NCBI RefSeq assembly: GCF_030128825.1
Contig: NZ_CP119127.1
Span: forward strand, 4,267,501-4,331,500
DNA: 64,000 bases
Direction: 5' to 3'
Source of the DNA: Sphingobium sp. WTD-1
Lineage (GTDB): Bacteria; Pseudomonadota; Alphaproteobacteria; Sphingomonadales; Sphingomonadaceae
A model generated the notes under the pieces. It had not been told where the DNA came from. It made no database searches and worked only from the letters and a program-made list of their open reading frames with translations. The translations under genes were made by a program, and so were the position numbers. Every line of letters begins with the position of its first letter. Position 1 is the first letter of the stretch. Below, one piece after another: positions 7,602 to 18,038 of this stretch.

Positions 7602-8996
7602 TCAGCATTCCACGACATTGACGGCCAGACCGCCAAGCGATGTCTCCTTGTAACGGCTGGCCATATCCTCGCCGGTCTGGCGCATCGTCTCGATCACCGC
7701 GTCGAGGCTGACGATATGACGACCATCGCCCTGAAGCGCGAGATAGGCGGCGTTGATCGCCTTCACTGCGCCCATGGTGTTGCGTTCGATGCAGGGGATC
7801 TGGACGAGGCCGCCGATCGGATCGCAGGTAAGGCCCAGATTATGCTCCATGCCGATCTCGGCGGCATTTTCGACCTGGCTGTTGGTGCCGCCCAGCACGG
7901 CCGCCAAGCCCGCGGCCGCCATCGAGCAGGCGACACCGACTTCCCCCTGGCAGCCCATTTCCGCGGCCGAGATGGAGGCGCGCTTCTTGTAGAGGAAGCC
8001 CATGGCGGCGGTGGTAAGGAGGAAGCGGCGTTCCCCTTCCCGATCGGCGCCGGGGACGAAGCGGCGATAATAATGGAGGACCGCCGGGATCACGCCAGCC
8101 GCGCCATTGGTCGGTGCGGTGACGACCCGGCCGCCGGCGGCATTTTCCTCATTCACGGCGAGCGCGAACAGGCTCACCCATTCGAAGATCTGGGCGGGGC
8201 CGACACTGGCGCCCTGCAGCCGCAGCTTGTTGTGGATCGCCTTGGCCCGGCGACGCACCTTGAGCCCACCGGGCAGCAGGCCTTCTTCTTTCAGGCCGCG
8301 ATCGATCGAGGCGGACATGGCGTCGATCACGCTGTCGAGAAAGGCCTCAGTCTCTCCCTGGGCGCGCCAGGCGCCTTCATTGCGGAGCACCAGCGTGGCG
8401 ATGCTGAGGCCGGTCGCCTCCCCCTGCGCCAGCAGTTCGGCGCCGGACGAGAAGGGAAAGGGCTGGACCACATTATGCCCGAGCGGAATATCCGGGTCAG
8501 CGGGAATAGCGCCGGGCAGCACCGCGCCGCCGCCGATCGAATAATAATCGCGCACCAGCGGCTCGTCCCGGCCCGGCAGCCAGGCGGTGAAGCGCATGCC
8601 GTTGCTGTGCGCCTCCAGAAATTCGCCCATGCGGAAGACAAGGTCGCGCGCTTCCTCGAAAGGCACCCAGTCGCTATGCGCGCTGCCGGCGCGAATGCGG
8701 CCATCGTCGCGGATCGCCTGAAGAATGGCGGGGATGGCATCGGGATCGACATTTTCGGGGCTGTGCCCCGACAGGCCGAGCAGGATCGCGCTGTCGGTGG
8801 CATGGCCCCGGCCGGTCAGCGCCAGCGACCCGTAAAGTTCGCACTGCACCCGCACCGGACAGGTGGGCAGCGTATCCATGAACATCAGCGCGGCGCGCAT
8901 CGGCCCGACCGTGTGCGAGCTGGACGGGCCGATGCCGATGGTGAACAGGTCCATCACGCTGATCGCGGCGGCGCTGTCGATGCGCGATTTGGTCAC
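7602..8996 (-). CDS. sdaA: L-serine ammonia-lyase (iron-sulfur dependent)
   Basis: A 464-residue single-chain L-serine dehydratase that converts L-serine to pyruvate and ammonia. The N-terminal beta domain has the [10 protein letters not shown] signature (23-32). The C-terminal catalytic domain holds Cys residues for a [4Fe-4S] cluster in [16 protein letters not shown] and [14 protein letters not shown]. The start is GTG at 8996, supported by AAGGA eight bases upstream. That ribosome site lies inside the last codons of tamB, and only one base separates the tamB stop from the GTG, so translation is probably coupled to tamB. Confidence 0.95.
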   Translation of the reverse strand: MTKSRIDSAAAISVMDLFTIGIGPSSSHTVGPMRAALMFMDTLPTCPVRVQCELYGSLALTGRGHATDSAILLGLSGHSPENVDPDAIPAILQAIRDDGRIRAGSAHSDWVPFEEARDLVFRMGEFLEAHSNGMRFTAWLPGRDEPLVRDYYSIGGGAVLPGAIPADPDIPLGHNVVQPFPFSSGAELLAQGEATGLSIATLVLRNEGAWRAQGETEAFLDSVIDAMSASIDRGLKEEGLLPGGLKVRRRAKAIHNKLRLQGASVGPAQIFEWVSLFALAVNEENAAGGRVVTAPTNGAAGVIPAVLHYYRRFVPGADREGERRFLLTTAAMGFLYKKRASISAAEMGCQGEVGVACSMAAAGLAAVLGGTNSQVENAAEIGMEHNLGLTCDPIGGLVQIPCIERNTMGAVKAINAAYLALQGDGRHIVSLDAVIETMRQTGEDMASRYKETSLGGLAVNVVEC

Positions 8997-8997
8997 G

Positions 8998-11900
8998 TCA
9001 ATAATCCTTGGAAATACGCAGGTTGGCGCTCTGGCGGCCGAGGGTGGAAATGGCGCCCAGCAGGGACAGCCAGCGTGTCACCTGATATTCCATCCGGGTG
9101 GCGCTATAGCCCTGCCCGTCGCTGATCAGTTCGACATAGGTCTTGCGGGTCAGATATTTGCCGGCGGCGAGTGATGTGCCCTGCCCCTGGGTCGGGTCGG
9201 CCGCGATGATGCGCAGACGATCCAGGCCCGCCGCCTTGCGCACGGCATTGATCGGATCAAGCCCGCCCTCGCCCTGGAGCGAGCCGACCGCCGAGGCGAG
9301 CTGGAGCGCTTCGGGCGCGGACAGGTTGGTGATCGAGGTGCCGAACAGGATGCGCGAGAGCAGTTCGTCCTGCGGCAGCGAGGGCACGGAGTTGAAGCTG
9401 ATGTCGGGCTTGAGGCCGGTGCCGCCGACATGGATGGTGGCGGTGAGATCGCTGACATCCGCCTCCGCATCGATGTCGAGGGTCGGGTTGACCGGGGTCT
9501 TGCCGTCGAACTGGATGCGCCCCTCGCGCAGTTCGAAGCGGCGGCCGGCAAATTCATAATTGCCGCGCACCAGTTCGGCCCGGCCGGCGATCGCCGGATT
9601 GGTGACGGTGCCGCCAATGTTGAGATCGGCGCGCCATTCGCTGTCGAGGCCCAGGCCGGTAACGGTAAGGCGATTGCGCGCCCGCGCCTTGACCGCCATG
9701 GTCCAGGGGACGGTCGCGCGTGGCCGTTCGATCTCCTCGCCGCGCCGGTTGATCTCGACCACCTTGAGTTCGGGGATCTGGGCGACGGCGGCGGCGCGCC
9801 CCATGGTGAAGCGGCTCTTGTTGAGGGTGACGTCGCCGCCAATCTCACCGCCCTTGCCGTCGGAACGGATGGTGAGCGGACCGGTGACAGTGGCGGCGAT
9901 ATCGTCACGCTCCAGCAGCGCGGCATTGTCCGCCTGGAAGGCGAGGTCCATGCCGACGCCGCCAATGCCGTTGAAGGTGAAATTGCCGGTGCCGGTCACG
10001 CTGCCGCCATTCTGGGCATTGGCGGTGAAGCTGGAGAAGACCAGTTGCGCCCCGGCGAACCGGGCGCGCGCCTTGACGTTGCGCAGGCGCATGCCGGTGA
10101 CCGGGCTGTTGAGCGCGGCATTGTCCGTCGCGAGCGAGCCGGTGATGACCGGATCGGCGAGCGTGCCATGCGCGTCGGCGGAGACGCTGACCGGGCCGGC
10201 AATGTCGACAATCTCCACGCCGGTCAGGCGCCAGAGCGTGTCGGCGGTGCCGTTGAAGCGGAGTTGCGCGATCAGCGGCGCGCCGTTGAGCCGTTCGACC
10301 AGGCTGCCGGTCGAGATGAGCGGGGTGAGCAGCGCCTGGCCGCGGCCGATGGTCTGGCCGTCGGCGACGAAGACCATGCGGGTGGCGAGCCGGTCGAGGG
10401 TGAGGACGGCGTTGACGCCGACATCAACCGGGCGGGAGCTGAGGGACAGGCCCGAGCGCGACAGGCCACGGATGCGCAGTTCCGCCTTGCCGGTCGGCAG
10501 GCCGCCGCGCGGGCGGCTGTAGCTCAAGGTGCCGGTGGCCATGCCGCCCAGCCCCAGATTATCATAGGCGATGTCGAGCAGGGCGAGGGGCATCTTCTGC
10601 GCGCGCGCCTCGATCCGGGTGGTTTCGCCGCCCAGCTCGCCCGCCAGTTGCAGCGTGCCGCCGGCATAGCTGATGGTCGCGGGCGACAGGCGCCAGCCAT
10701 CCTCCGCACGGGTGAAGAGCGCCGCGCGGGTCAGGCGGATCGGCCGCTTGTCGATCGTGCCGCTGGCCGACAGGCGGACCCGGTCGAGATCGACCTGCGC
10801 TTCGCCCTTGAGGTCGAACAAGCGGCCGCGCTGGCCCGAGAGATTGCCCGAGACCTTACCGCGCCCATCGACCAGCGCGGCGGTGGCGTCGAGCCGGCCG
10901 AGCAGCATGCCGCCGACGCGCAGGCCGCGTGCCTGGGCCGTGGCGTTGATCGAGGTGCCGTCGGGATCGAGCAGGATGGTGGCATCGAGCGAGCCGCGCC
11001 GCACGGCGATGGTCGAAGGGCCGTCGAAGCTGGCATCATTGGCGTCGAGGTCGAGCTTCAACTGCTGGATGCCGCCGACCGGCTGGAAGCCGATCGTGCC
11101 GCTGACCGGGCCGGCGACCAGCAACTGGCCGTCGAGGCCGCCGGTGACGGGGCGGATGTCGCCGCTGGCGGTGACCCCCGAGACGGCGACGCGCGCGACG
11201 CGGACCACCGCCTGACCGCCGGGCGGCAGCAAGATGCGGCCTTCTCCCGTGAACGGGCCGAGCGTCGATCCGCCATTAGCGGTGAAGCTGTAATTGCCGT
11301 CGGCGCCGGGCAGAAATTCGCCGCGCACGTCGCGCAGGCCGAGCGCGTCCATCGGCCGCGCCAGCTGGACATGGACGATCGGCCGGTCGATCTTGCCATC
11401 GAGCACGACATTGACCGGGCCATATTGCTTGTGGCTGCCATTGCCTTCGAGATGGACGGTGCCGTCGCGGTGGCGCACGCCCTTGGCATTGAGGCTGATG
11501 AGCGGCGCGTCGAGCTTCATGTTGGAGAAGCCGATCTCGCCGCCGGGCAACAGGGCAAGCGCGCTGCGGACCGTGGGCAGGCCGCCGCCCAGCCCCTTGA
11601 GGAAGGCATTGTCGAGCCGGCGGACCTTGGCCACCGCATTGCCCGACAGGCCGAAGGCGCCATTGGCGCCGGGGGCCGCACGCAGTTTCGAGTCCAGATC
11701 GACGATGCCCAGGCCGCGAATGAAGAGACCGCTGATCCGGCCGTCGATGCCGACATCATAGCGGCCGCTTTTGAGGTCGGCGATGACCAGCAGCTTGCCG
11801 TTCAGGCGGTCCGACCGGAAGGGCATGGGGTTGCTGACGATCTGCTGCCCCTTGAGCTGCAGCACGCCGTCGAGCGCGAAATTGCGGACGATGCCGGCGA

Positions 11901-13203
11901 CCAGATCGCCCTGCCCGTCGAGGCTGCGGGCGCGCAGCCGGACCGGCAGCAGCACCGGCCCGCTTTTCGCCTGACGCCCCTTGCCGTCGATGCGGACATC
12001 GTTGATCTGGGTCTTGCCGAAGGCGAGTTGGCGCGCGGTGAGCAGATATTCATAGCCGAAGCCGGCGAACGGACCGTCGAGCCGGACCTTCGCCACCACG
12101 TCGCGGCCACGCATATCCTTGAGCAGCGCTTCGGGCCGGGCGAGGTTCATGTCGACGCGCAGATTGTCGAAAGCGTTGTTGCGCAGGTCGATGGCGCCGT
12201 CGGCGATCAGGTCGATCGCCGCCGAGCGCAGCGTGAGCCTGCCATCGACCACCCGGTCGGCGAGCGTGCCCTGGGCGCTGACGGTCAGGCGCGGCGACGC
12301 GAGACGGGGGAACAGGCCCTTGCCTGGAATAGCACTGCCCTCGATCGTGCCCTGGATGGTGTAGGCGCCGCTGCGCGCGCCGAGTTTCAGGTCGGCGACG
12401 GGGTTGCCGGCCAGGGTGGCGGCCAGGCGCCCATCCCATCTGGTCCAGCGCCCCTTGCCGCTGATGCGCAGATTGCCGTCCTGATTGAGGCCGGCCATCG
12501 CTGCCAGCACGCCGCCCCTGGGCGCATTGACAGTGACCCCCAGGTTGAACCTGTCATCATCGGGCCGGCTGTCGAGCGTGAGGTTCAGGGCATCCTCCGC
12601 CCCGATCACGCGGGCCGACAGGTCGATGATCGCGCGGCCGCCACGAATGTCCGCATCGCCCGACAGGGTCGCCAGTTCGACCTTGCCGGTGACGGCGGGC
12701 GCGACGGTCAGCCGATCGACCGAGAACTGCATCAGGCGGATGTCGAAGCCCGGCAGGATCGGCCCCTGCCGCTCGCTGGGATTGAGCTTGGGCAGTTTGT
12801 GCAGGGTCGCCTGCGGGATCACCAGCCGGTCGATGTCGAGCCGGTTGGAGAGCCAGGCGAAGGGCCACCAGTCCAGCTCCACCCGCGGCGCGTCGAAGAA
12901 GCGGCCCTTGGGATCGGACAGGACGAGACCGCGCAGCACCGCCTTGCGATAGATGCTGCCCTCGATCCGGTCGACATGGATGCGCAGGCCCGAGGGCGGG
13001 CTGACGGCGGCGATGCGCGAGACGAGGAAGCGATGGCCGGGCGCGCTGTCGAGCCAGGCCAGCGTCGCCGCCACGACCAGCAGCGCGAGCGCCAGCGCAC
13101 CCGCCAGCCAGCGCTGCCAGCGCCCGTCCCAGGCGCGGCGGCGCGGCGGCGCGGCGGGTGGCGGCGGCACGGGCGGCGGGCTGTCGGGCGGCAGCGTGGC
13201 CAT
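8998..13203 (-). CDS. tamB: Translocation and assembly module subunit TamB (DUF490)
   Basis: A 1401-residue inner-membrane-anchored periplasm-spanning protein of the AsmA/TamB lipid-bridge superfamily. It starts with a Pro-rich cytosolic tail, one signal-anchor helix (about 34-51), then AsmA-like beta-repeat segments through the middle. The conserved DUF490 C-terminal domain (roughly 1000-1401) ends in LRISKDY. TamB proteins work with TamA in outer-membrane protein biogenesis and phospholipid transport. The ATG overlaps the tamA TGA by one base (TGATG), as in a true tamAB operon. Length is within the usual 1200-1500 range. Confidence 0.92.
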   Translation of the reverse strand: MATLPPDSPPPVPPPPAAPPRRRAWDGRWQRWLAGALALALLVVAATLAWLDSAPGHRFLVSRIAAVSPPSGLRIHVDRIEGSIYRKAVLRGLVLSDPKGRFFDAPRVELDWWPFAWLSNRLDIDRLVIPQATLHKLPKLNPSERQGPILPGFDIRLMQFSVDRLTVAPAVTGKVELATLSGDADIRGGRAIIDLSARVIGAEDALNLTLDSRPDDDRFNLGVTVNAPRGGVLAAMAGLNQDGNLRISGKGRWTRWDGRLAATLAGNPVADLKLGARSGAYTIQGTIEGSAIPGKGLFPRLASPRLTVSAQGTLADRVVDGRLTLRSAAIDLIADGAIDLRNNAFDNLRVDMNLARPEALLKDMRGRDVVAKVRLDGPFAGFGYEYLLTARQLAFGKTQINDVRIDGKGRQAKSGPVLLPVRLRARSLDGQGDLVAGIVRNFALDGVLQLKGQQIVSNPMPFRSDRLNGKLLVIADLKSGRYDVGIDGRISGLFIRGLGIVDLDSKLRAAPGANGAFGLSGNAVAKVRRLDNAFLKGLGGGLPTVRSALALLPGGEIGFSNMKLDAPLISLNAKGVRHRDGTVHLEGNGSHKQYGPVNVVLDGKIDRPIVHVQLARPMDALGLRDVRGEFLPGADGNYSFTANGGSTLGPFTGEGRILLPPGGQAVVRVARVAVSGVTASGDIRPVTGGLDGQLLVAGPVSGTIGFQPVGGIQQLKLDLDANDASFDGPSTIAVRRGSLDATILLDPDGTSINATAQARGLRVGGMLLGRLDATAALVDGRGKVSGNLSGQRGRLFDLKGEAQVDLDRVRLSASGTIDKRPIRLTRAALFTRAEDGWRLSPATISYAGGTLQLAGELGGETTRIEARAQKMPLALLDIAYDNLGLGGMATGTLSYSRPRGGLPTGKAELRIRGLSRSGLSLSSRPVDVGVNAVLTLDRLATRMVFVADGQTIGRGQALLTPLISTGSLVERLNGAPLIAQLRFNGTADTLWRLTGVEIVDIAGPVSVSADAHGTLADPVITGSLATDNAALNSPVTGMRLRNVKARARFAGAQLVFSSFTANAQNGGSVTGTGNFTFNGIGGVGMDLAFQADNAALLERDDIAATVTGPLTIRSDGKGGEIGGDVTLNKSRFTMGRAAAVAQIPELKVVEINRRGEEIERPRATVPWTMAVKARARNRLTVTGLGLDSEWRADLNIGGTVTNPAIAGRAELVRGNYEFAGRRFELREGRIQFDGKTPVNPTLDIDAEADVSDLTATIHVGGTGLKPDISFNSVPSLPQDELLSRILFGTSITNLSAPEALQLASAVGSLQGEGGLDPINAVRKAAGLDRLRIIAADPTQGQGTSLAAGKYLTRKTYVELISDGQGYSATRMEYQVTRWLSLLGAISTLGRQSANLRISKDY

Positions 13204-15281
13204 CAGAAGGCCTGCCCCAGCGAGACATAGACGGCGACCTTGGCATCGCCCGGCTGCGGATTGATCGGCGTGCCGACATCGACGCGGATCGGGCCGAAGC
13301 TGCTATAATAGCGCACGCCCAACCCGGTGCCGACGCGCAGGTCGCGGAAGCGCGGCAGGAAGGTGGTGGAGATATTGCCCGCGTCGAGGAAGGGCACGAC
13401 GCCGAAATTGCCGAAGCGGATGCGCGCCTCGGCGGAAAATTCGATCAGGCTCTTGCCGCCGACCGGATCATCGTCCGGGCCGTAGCGCGGGCCGATCGCC
13501 TGATAGCCATAGCCGCGCACCGACGCGCCGCCGCCGGCATAGAAGCGCCGCGACGGCGCGATGCGATCGACGGTGGAGCCGAGGATGGTGCCGAGCCGGG
13601 TGCGCCCGGCGAGCACGACACGATCATTGATCGGCTGATAGGCGCTGGCGTCGACCTGCGCCTTGGCATAGCCGAAGGTCGAACCCTGAAAGGAGAGTTC
13701 CGGGCTGAGGCGGCCGCCGAGGCGGAAGCCCTTGCTGGGGTTGAGCAGGTCGTCGCTGCCATCATAGGTGAGGCTGAGCGGCACCGCGCCGATGAAGAAG
13801 GTACGGCGGCTGCCGCCGGAGAAGGCGTCCGCTTCGTCCGAGGCGATGAGTTCGGCACCGACGCGCCAGACCCAATGCTTCTGAAACAGAATGTTGGTCT
13901 GCCGCTCCAGCCCGCCCGACAGGGTGATGGTGCGCGCGTCATAGGCGTCGCGGCGGATATTGCTGTAGGAGACGAGGCCGGTCAGCACATGGTCGCGCTC
14001 GCGGAAATTGTTGCGGCGATAGGTGGCCTGCGCCGTCTGTTCCTGGGTGCCGAGCACGCCGCGCAGCGTGAGCGACCCTTCGGGCGGAAAGAGATTGCGG
14101 TGCTGCCAGCTGATTTCCGCACGATAGCCTTCGCCCGTGCCATAGCCCAGTTCGCCCGCAATGGTGCGCATCGGCGCCGGGCGCAGATCGACATCCAGGT
14201 CGACATGTTCGCCATCGCCCGCGTCCTTCGGCGTCAGGGTGACGGACGAGACGAGGCCGGTGGTGACGATGGCACGGCGCAGATCCTCCACATCGGTGGC
14301 GCGGTAGGTTTCGCCGGGTTCGAACCGGGCCATGCGCTGGAGATGGCGGGCGCTGAACACATCATCATTGTCGAGCAATATCTGGCCGAAGCTGCGATAG
14401 CCGCCGGGCGTCACGATGATGTCGAGATCGCCGTTGCGCGCTTCATGGTCGATCCGCACTTCGGGTTCGTCCACCCTGGCGAAGGGATAGCCATTTTCGC
14501 CCAGCGCCGTCGCCAGCGCGGTCTGGCCCGCCAGGATGCGGTCGGCGTTGATCGGATCGCCCGACTTCATCGTGAAGGCGCCGCGCAGCGTCTCCTCCCG
14601 CGGGCCGGTTTCGGCGAGACCGGCAATCTCCACCGTATCGAGGAGATAGAGCGGGCCCGGCGTGACATCGAAGATGACGGACAGCTTGTCGCTGCCGGCG
14701 GGCGGCGGCGCGACGCTGCCGCGCACCCGCGCGGCATAATAGCCGTCGGCGCGCAGCAGCCGGTCGAGCAGGTCGCTGTCTTCCTTCACCCGGCGGTTGA
14801 TCTGGGCAAGGTTGGCGGCCTTCCCCTCCGACTGGTGCAGCACCGAGAGACTGTCGAAACGGGTCGCGATCTGATTGTCGCCGATATTGTCGATGCCGCG
14901 CAAAGTGACGCCATATTTGCGCTCTTCGCCCGCGTCGGTGAAGGTGACGACTTCCTCCGCCGGACCTGTATCGGCGGCGGCCTGCTGCGCCGGCTGATCG
15001 ACTATGTCGGGTTCGCTGGCTGCAACCGGATCCTCGGGCAGCGGCGCGACCGTGTCGGACTGGCCCATGTCGGGCCAGTCGATGCCGATGTCGGGCATGG
15101 CATCGAGCGATGCGGATGGATCGACCGGCGGACTGGCAGGATCGGCGGCGGCCGGATTGGCAGGTTGAGCCGCCTGCGCAAACGCAGTGCCGGCGGTGCA
15201 AAGCGCCAGAGGCAAGAGACATAGCCCTGCGGCGCGCGGATCAACGGGAAAGCGGCGCCCTGTCCGCAAGCCATGGGTCAT
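13203..15281 (-). CDS. tamA: Outer-membrane assembly factor TamA (Omp85 family)
   Basis: A 692-residue Omp85 protein with a signal peptide (cleavage near AFAQ, about residue 36), an unusual Ala/Pro/Asp-rich linker (about 37-110), POTRA domains (about 115-350) and a 16-strand C-terminal barrel. The barrel carries RFYAGGGASVRGYGYQ, the conserved VRGY element of the lid loop, and RVGTGLGVRYYSSFGPIRVDVG near the end; the last residue is Phe (VSLGQAF). On the minus strand CATAAT (15314-15309) about 28 bases before the ATG could be a -10 box. No good Shine-Dalgarno precedes the ATG, so initiation may use a very short leader. Confidence 0.9.
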   Translation of the reverse strand: MTHGLRTGRRFPVDPRAAGLCLLPLALCTAGTAFAQAAQPANPAAADPASPPVDPSASLDAMPDIGIDWPDMGQSDTVAPLPEDPVAASEPDIVDQPAQQAAADTGPAEEVVTFTDAGEERKYGVTLRGIDNIGDNQIATRFDSLSVLHQSEGKAANLAQINRRVKEDSDLLDRLLRADGYYAARVRGSVAPPPAGSDKLSVIFDVTPGPLYLLDTVEIAGLAETGPREETLRGAFTMKSGDPINADRILAGQTALATALGENGYPFARVDEPEVRIDHEARNGDLDIIVTPGGYRSFGQILLDNDDVFSARHLQRMARFEPGETYRATDVEDLRRAIVTTGLVSSVTLTPKDAGDGEHVDLDVDLRPAPMRTIAGELGYGTGEGYRAEISWQHRNLFPPEGSLTLRGVLGTQEQTAQATYRRNNFRERDHVLTGLVSYSNIRRDAYDARTITLSGGLERQTNILFQKHWVWRVGAELIASDEADAFSGGSRRTFFIGAVPLSLTYDGSDDLLNPSKGFRLGGRLSPELSFQGSTFGYAKAQVDASAYQPINDRVVLAGRTRLGTILGSTVDRIAPSRRFYAGGGASVRGYGYQAIGPRYGPDDDPVGGKSLIEFSAEARIRFGNFGVVPFLDAGNISTTFLPRFRDLRVGTGLGVRYYSSFGPIRVDVGTPINPQPGDAKVAVYVSLGQAF

Positions 15282-15343
15282 GCGACCGGTCTAGACCAAG
15301 TCGGGGCGATTATGCCAGCCAAGAGATGGCGAAGACCCGACGG

Positions 15344-15829
15344 TCAGAAGGCGGTGTTCAGCCGATCCAGCAGCGCGCGGGCCGGGCTGTCAGCCAGTGG
15401 CGCGTCCGGAGACAGCATTCGGTCCTCCAGCCGCGCGACCCGGCCATACAGCTCCTGGCTCGCTTCGATCAGCGAGCGGGCGGCGAAGGGAAAGTCGCCG
15501 GCGATGCCGGTATCGGTGGCGGTGGCGCGGCCGAGCCGATATTTTTCATCGGCCACATCCGCATCGCCAATCTCGCCACGCTGCCAGGCGCGCTGGCTGA
15601 GCAGCCAGGCGATGATGTGCATCAGCCGGGTCGTGACCTTGAGCGATTCACAGGCGAAGGATACGCGGCGCAGCGGATCGTCGGCGGCAAACTGCCCGGC
15701 CTCGTCCGCGTCGAAATAGGAACGCGCCTCATCCGCCATCACCATCGCCTCCATATAGAGGCCATCGACAAGGCGGCGATGAAGGCCAGGATCAAGGGCG
15801 GCAGCGTTGCGCATAGGCCTAGCTGACAT
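15344..15829 (-). CDS. rcdA: DUF1465 family protein, RcdA homologue
   Basis: A 161-residue, mostly helical cytosolic protein of the DUF1465 family. In Caulobacter the family member RcdA is a proteolytic adaptor that helps ClpXP degrade the cell-cycle regulator CtrA. Blocks such as EAMVMADEARSYFD (about 27-40), FACESLKVTTRLMHIIAWLLSQRA (58-81) and the C-terminal YGRVARLEDRM helix fit this family. The start ATG at 15829 is used; ATG five codons later is an alternative. Family call is firm; adaptor function in this organism is by homology. Confidence 0.82.
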   Translation of the reverse strand: MSARPMRNAAALDPGLHRRLVDGLYMEAMVMADEARSYFDADEAGQFAADDPLRRVSFACESLKVTTRLMHIIAWLLSQRAWQRGEIGDADVADEKYRLGRATATDTGIAGDFPFAARSLIEASQELYGRVARLEDRMLSPDAPLADSPARALLDRLNTAF

Positions 15830-15934
15830 ATCGCAGGGCGATTGTCAGGGCCGTGAAAGGCGCCGGAAGCCCGCCTGTCCCATTTGGGATCGCTTTACGC
15901 CGCAGCCACGCAATTTTGCGACGCGGCCGGCGCA

Positions 15935-16159
15935 TCAGGCAATGATGTCCGGGACCAGCGCATCTTCGAGCGCGACGATCTCGTCGCGCAGCCGCAGCTT
16001 GCGCTTCTTGAGGCGCGCGACCTGCATCTGGTCGCCTGCCCCGCCATCGACCAGCGCCGCGATCGCAGCGTCGAGATCACGATGCTCGACCCGCAGCAGC
16101 TCCAACCGGCGCATAATGTCTTCGCGGCTCACCAAGCCCCCGCCTTCCGAACCCATCAT
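15935..16159 (-). CDS. YdcH family (DUF465) small coiled-coil protein
   Basis: A 74-residue protein with a helical hairpin: LELLRVEHRDLDAAIAAL then a short acidic/glycine turn and ARLKKRKLRLRDEIVALED, the DUF465 LKK(R/Q)KL core. Function of the family is unknown. Two adjacent Met codons begin it. A second YdcH gene lies just upstream in the opposite direction (16301), an arrangement often seen in sphingomonads. Confidence 0.8.
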   Translation of the reverse strand: MMGSEGGGLVSREDIMRRLELLRVEHRDLDAAIAALVDGGAGDQMQVARLKKRKLRLRDEIVALEDALVPDIIA

Positions 16160-16300
16160 AGCCTCTCCTGATAGCCCGGCGCGGACACGCGGACCATCGC
16201 AATTTTATCGACGGCCCATCGCAAAGCACGAATCATCGCGAGACAGGTCCGCCGAATCATGATCTACTTCGTCATCCATCACCCTCGTAAGGAGAATGTC

Positions 16301-16459
16301 ATGGAAAATTCCCACGTTTCAGCTCTTTCCGCAAAGCATGCCGGGCTCGAAGCCCGGATCAAGGCCGAGTCGAGTCGGCCGATGCCCGACGATATTCTCG
16401 TCGCCTCGCTGAAGAAGCAGAAATTGCGGGTCAAGGAAGAGATGCAGGGCCGCCACTAA
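16301..16459 (+). CDS. YdcH family (DUF465) small protein
   Basis: A 52-residue member of DUF465, shorter than its divergent neighbour. SALSAKHAGLEARIKAE forms the first helix and LVASLKKQKLRVKEEM the second, with the diagnostic LKKQKLRVKEE. AAGGAG sits seven bases before the ATG at 16301, so I prefer this start to an upstream ATG at 16259. The role of the family is unknown. Confidence 0.82.
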   Translation: MENSHVSALSAKHAGLEARIKAESSRPMPDDILVASLKKQKLRVKEEMQGRH

Positions 16460-16475
16460 GCCCTGTACCGCACGG

Positions 16476-16512
16476 AAAAGGCCGGGGCCGGATCACCGGA
16501 CCGGCCATTTTC
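16476..16512 (+). terminator. Probable intrinsic terminator after the plus-strand YdcH gene
   Basis: GGCCGG and CCGGCC form a stem with a large GC-rich inner loop that can itself pair (CCGG/CCGG), followed by ATTTTC. It starts 17 bases after the stop codon. Confidence 0.55.
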
Positions 16513-16654
16513 CTGCCAGCAGGACATGGAGCATCGATCCGGTCGGACCTCCGACCAGATTTTTGACATAGTGCGTCGGATGACGCCTAGCCGGGGAAGA
16601 TGACCTGGCGATGACAGGCGTTGGACATGACAGCAGCATGCGCCGTCCTGAACG

Positions 16655-16690
16655 AAAAAAGCTCCACGCGGCGAACCGGTGGAGCCTTTG
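16655..16690 (-). terminator. Rho-independent terminator of the PilZ-domain gene
   Basis: On the minus strand a GCTCCAC/GTGGAGC stem with an 11-base loop is followed by six T, starting about 25 bases after the PilZ gene stop at 16714. Confidence 0.85.
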
Positions 16691-16713
16691 TCAGCCGACC
16701 ATCATCATCGATA

Positions 16714-17082
16714 TCAGCGGCGCGTGATCGTCGCGGAACGCAGATAGTCCGGCAGGGCCTGCCGCGACACGCCATTGGCGACCGGCTTGCGCGCCAGTTG
16801 CGGATCAATCGGCGCGTCGAAGGCGAAGCCGATCTTGTCATCGCGCGACCAGGCGACCACACCCTCGACCGGGCCAACGCCGCGCAGTTCAAGACGAAGA
16901 CGCGTGCCCGCCGGAATAGCGCGCTCGCAATCTGCCATCAGGCCGGTGGCCGACAAATTGCGCACGCGCGCCTTACCCAGATCGACGCCATCCAGCGTGC
17001 TGAGGCTGGTGAGCAGGAACAGGCTGTCGCGCGGCGCGGAACGAGCCGGTCCCCGATCAGAATTTCCCGTTTCCTTGTCCAT
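16714..17082 (-). CDS. PilZ domain-containing protein
   Basis: A 122-residue protein that begins with a short charged tail, then a PilZ beta-barrel. ARVRNLSATGLMADCE (about 38-53) corresponds to the (D/N)xSxxG half of the c-di-GMP motif; GVVAWSRDDKIGFAFDAPID (about 74-93) is the typical last strands. The upstream RxxxR half is only loosely met, by the Arg residues in DRGPARSAPRD, so c-di-GMP binding is uncertain. I chose the ATG at 17082; a Met at 17124 in frame is possible but has no better ribosome site. Confidence 0.65.
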   Translation of the reverse strand: MDKETGNSDRGPARSAPRDSLFLLTSLSTLDGVDLGKARVRNLSATGLMADCERAIPAGTRLRLELRGVGPVEGVVAWSRDDKIGFAFDAPIDPQLARKPVANGVSRQALPDYLRSATITRR

Positions 17083-17159
17083 GACTATTCCCGCAAAATG
17101 ACACTTGGCCAACAGGATAGTCATGCGACGTGGAGAAAGGGTTAACCGCCGCAGGGGGG

Positions 17160-17624
17160 TTAATCGTCGCGGGAGACTTTTTCCTGCCGCTCGTGCCGCT
17201 CCTGCGCCTCGACCGTCATGGTCGCGATTGGACGGGCTTCCAGCCGGCCCAGCGAGATCGGCTCGCCGGTGACTTCGCAATAGCCATATTCGCCTTCGTC
17301 GATACGGCGGAGCGCCGCGTCGATCTTGGAGATCAGCTTGCGCTGGCGGTCGCGGGTGCGCAGTTCGATCGACCAGTCGGTCTCGCTCGATGCACGGTCG
17401 TTAAGGTCGGGCTCGCGCAGCGGTTCATTCTGCAGCACGGCCAGCGTGCCTTCCGCTTCCGACAATATCTGCTTCTTCCAGTCCCAGAGACGCTGCCGGA
17501 AATATTCCTGCTGCAGGGGGTTCATGAATTCTTCGTCAGCCGACGGACGATAATCGTCCGGAAGTGTTACGGTCGATTTTGGCGGCTTCACACCGTCTTT
17601 ATCGGAATTCAGTACCGATGCCAT
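17160..17624 (-). CDS. dksA: RNA polymerase-binding transcription factor DksA
   Basis: A 154-residue DksA/TraR family regulator that binds the RNAP secondary channel and works with ppGpp. The coiled-coil region is FRQRLWDWKKQILSEAE plus RTRDRQRKLISKIDAALRRID. The C-terminal finger reads GYCEVTGEPISLGRLEARP and has only one of the four zinc-binding Cys, like other alphaproteobacterial and Cys-poor DksA proteins. The start at 17624 is the Met of MASVLNS, the usual N-terminus in this group; a longer frame to 17720 lacks family similarity. Confidence 0.92.
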   Translation of the reverse strand: MASVLNSDKDGVKPPKSTVTLPDDYRPSADEEFMNPLQQEYFRQRLWDWKKQILSEAEGTLAVLQNEPLREPDLNDRASSETDWSIELRTRDRQRKLISKIDAALRRIDEGEYGYCEVTGEPISLGRLEARPIATMTVEAQERHERQEKVSRDD

Positions 17625-18038
17625 CTGGCTCTCCGACTCGAGAGGCCCCGGCGCTGTAAGTTCCGGGCGCCCATGACTTTTGTTTGAGGGCGCCTCATAG
17701 CCACCGCGACGAGGCGACACAAGCGGGCAATGCGCCCCTCGACGTATCGCCAGGGCGGTTGGAAGCGATCATCCGGGACAGCAGCGACTCCATCCGGGTT
17801 TCCACCGAGCCGCCAGCCAGGCCGGCCATGTGCCCGGCGCACTGCGTACCACAATGACACGTTAACCAATTTGATTGACTCGGACGCCCGATTTTTCTGG
17901 CTTTTAGGCTCGCCAACATGGTTAACGCGCTTGCTGTTAACGCTTTATTTTGCGTTGGTAGGGATTAGGGAATATCAGGGTTCACGCTACGGCCGCGTCC
18001 GATGGCGGGAATGGGATAACAGGACAAGAGAAGATCCT
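17625..18038. other. 414-bp divergent intergenic region between dksA and the PEP-CTERM-like gene
   Basis: Presumably holds the two divergent promoters. Noticeable elements are AT-rich stretches near 17857-17885 and 17920-17960, and a GTTAAC-N9-GTTAAC repeat near 17921-17941. The spacing does not fit the TTAA-N7-TTAA CtrA box. I see no credible small gene here. Confidence 0.4.

Noticed and set aside
9430..13230. A 1266-codon plus-strand frame opposite tamB, continued by another opposite tamA (13158-15224)
   Set aside because: Codon-bias shadow of tamA/tamB. Its product is a His/Ala/Asp/Gly-rich mixture without recognisable domains.
17921..17941. GTTAAC repeat as a CtrA box
   Set aside because: Spacing is wrong for TTAA-N7-TTAA; kept only as a note.
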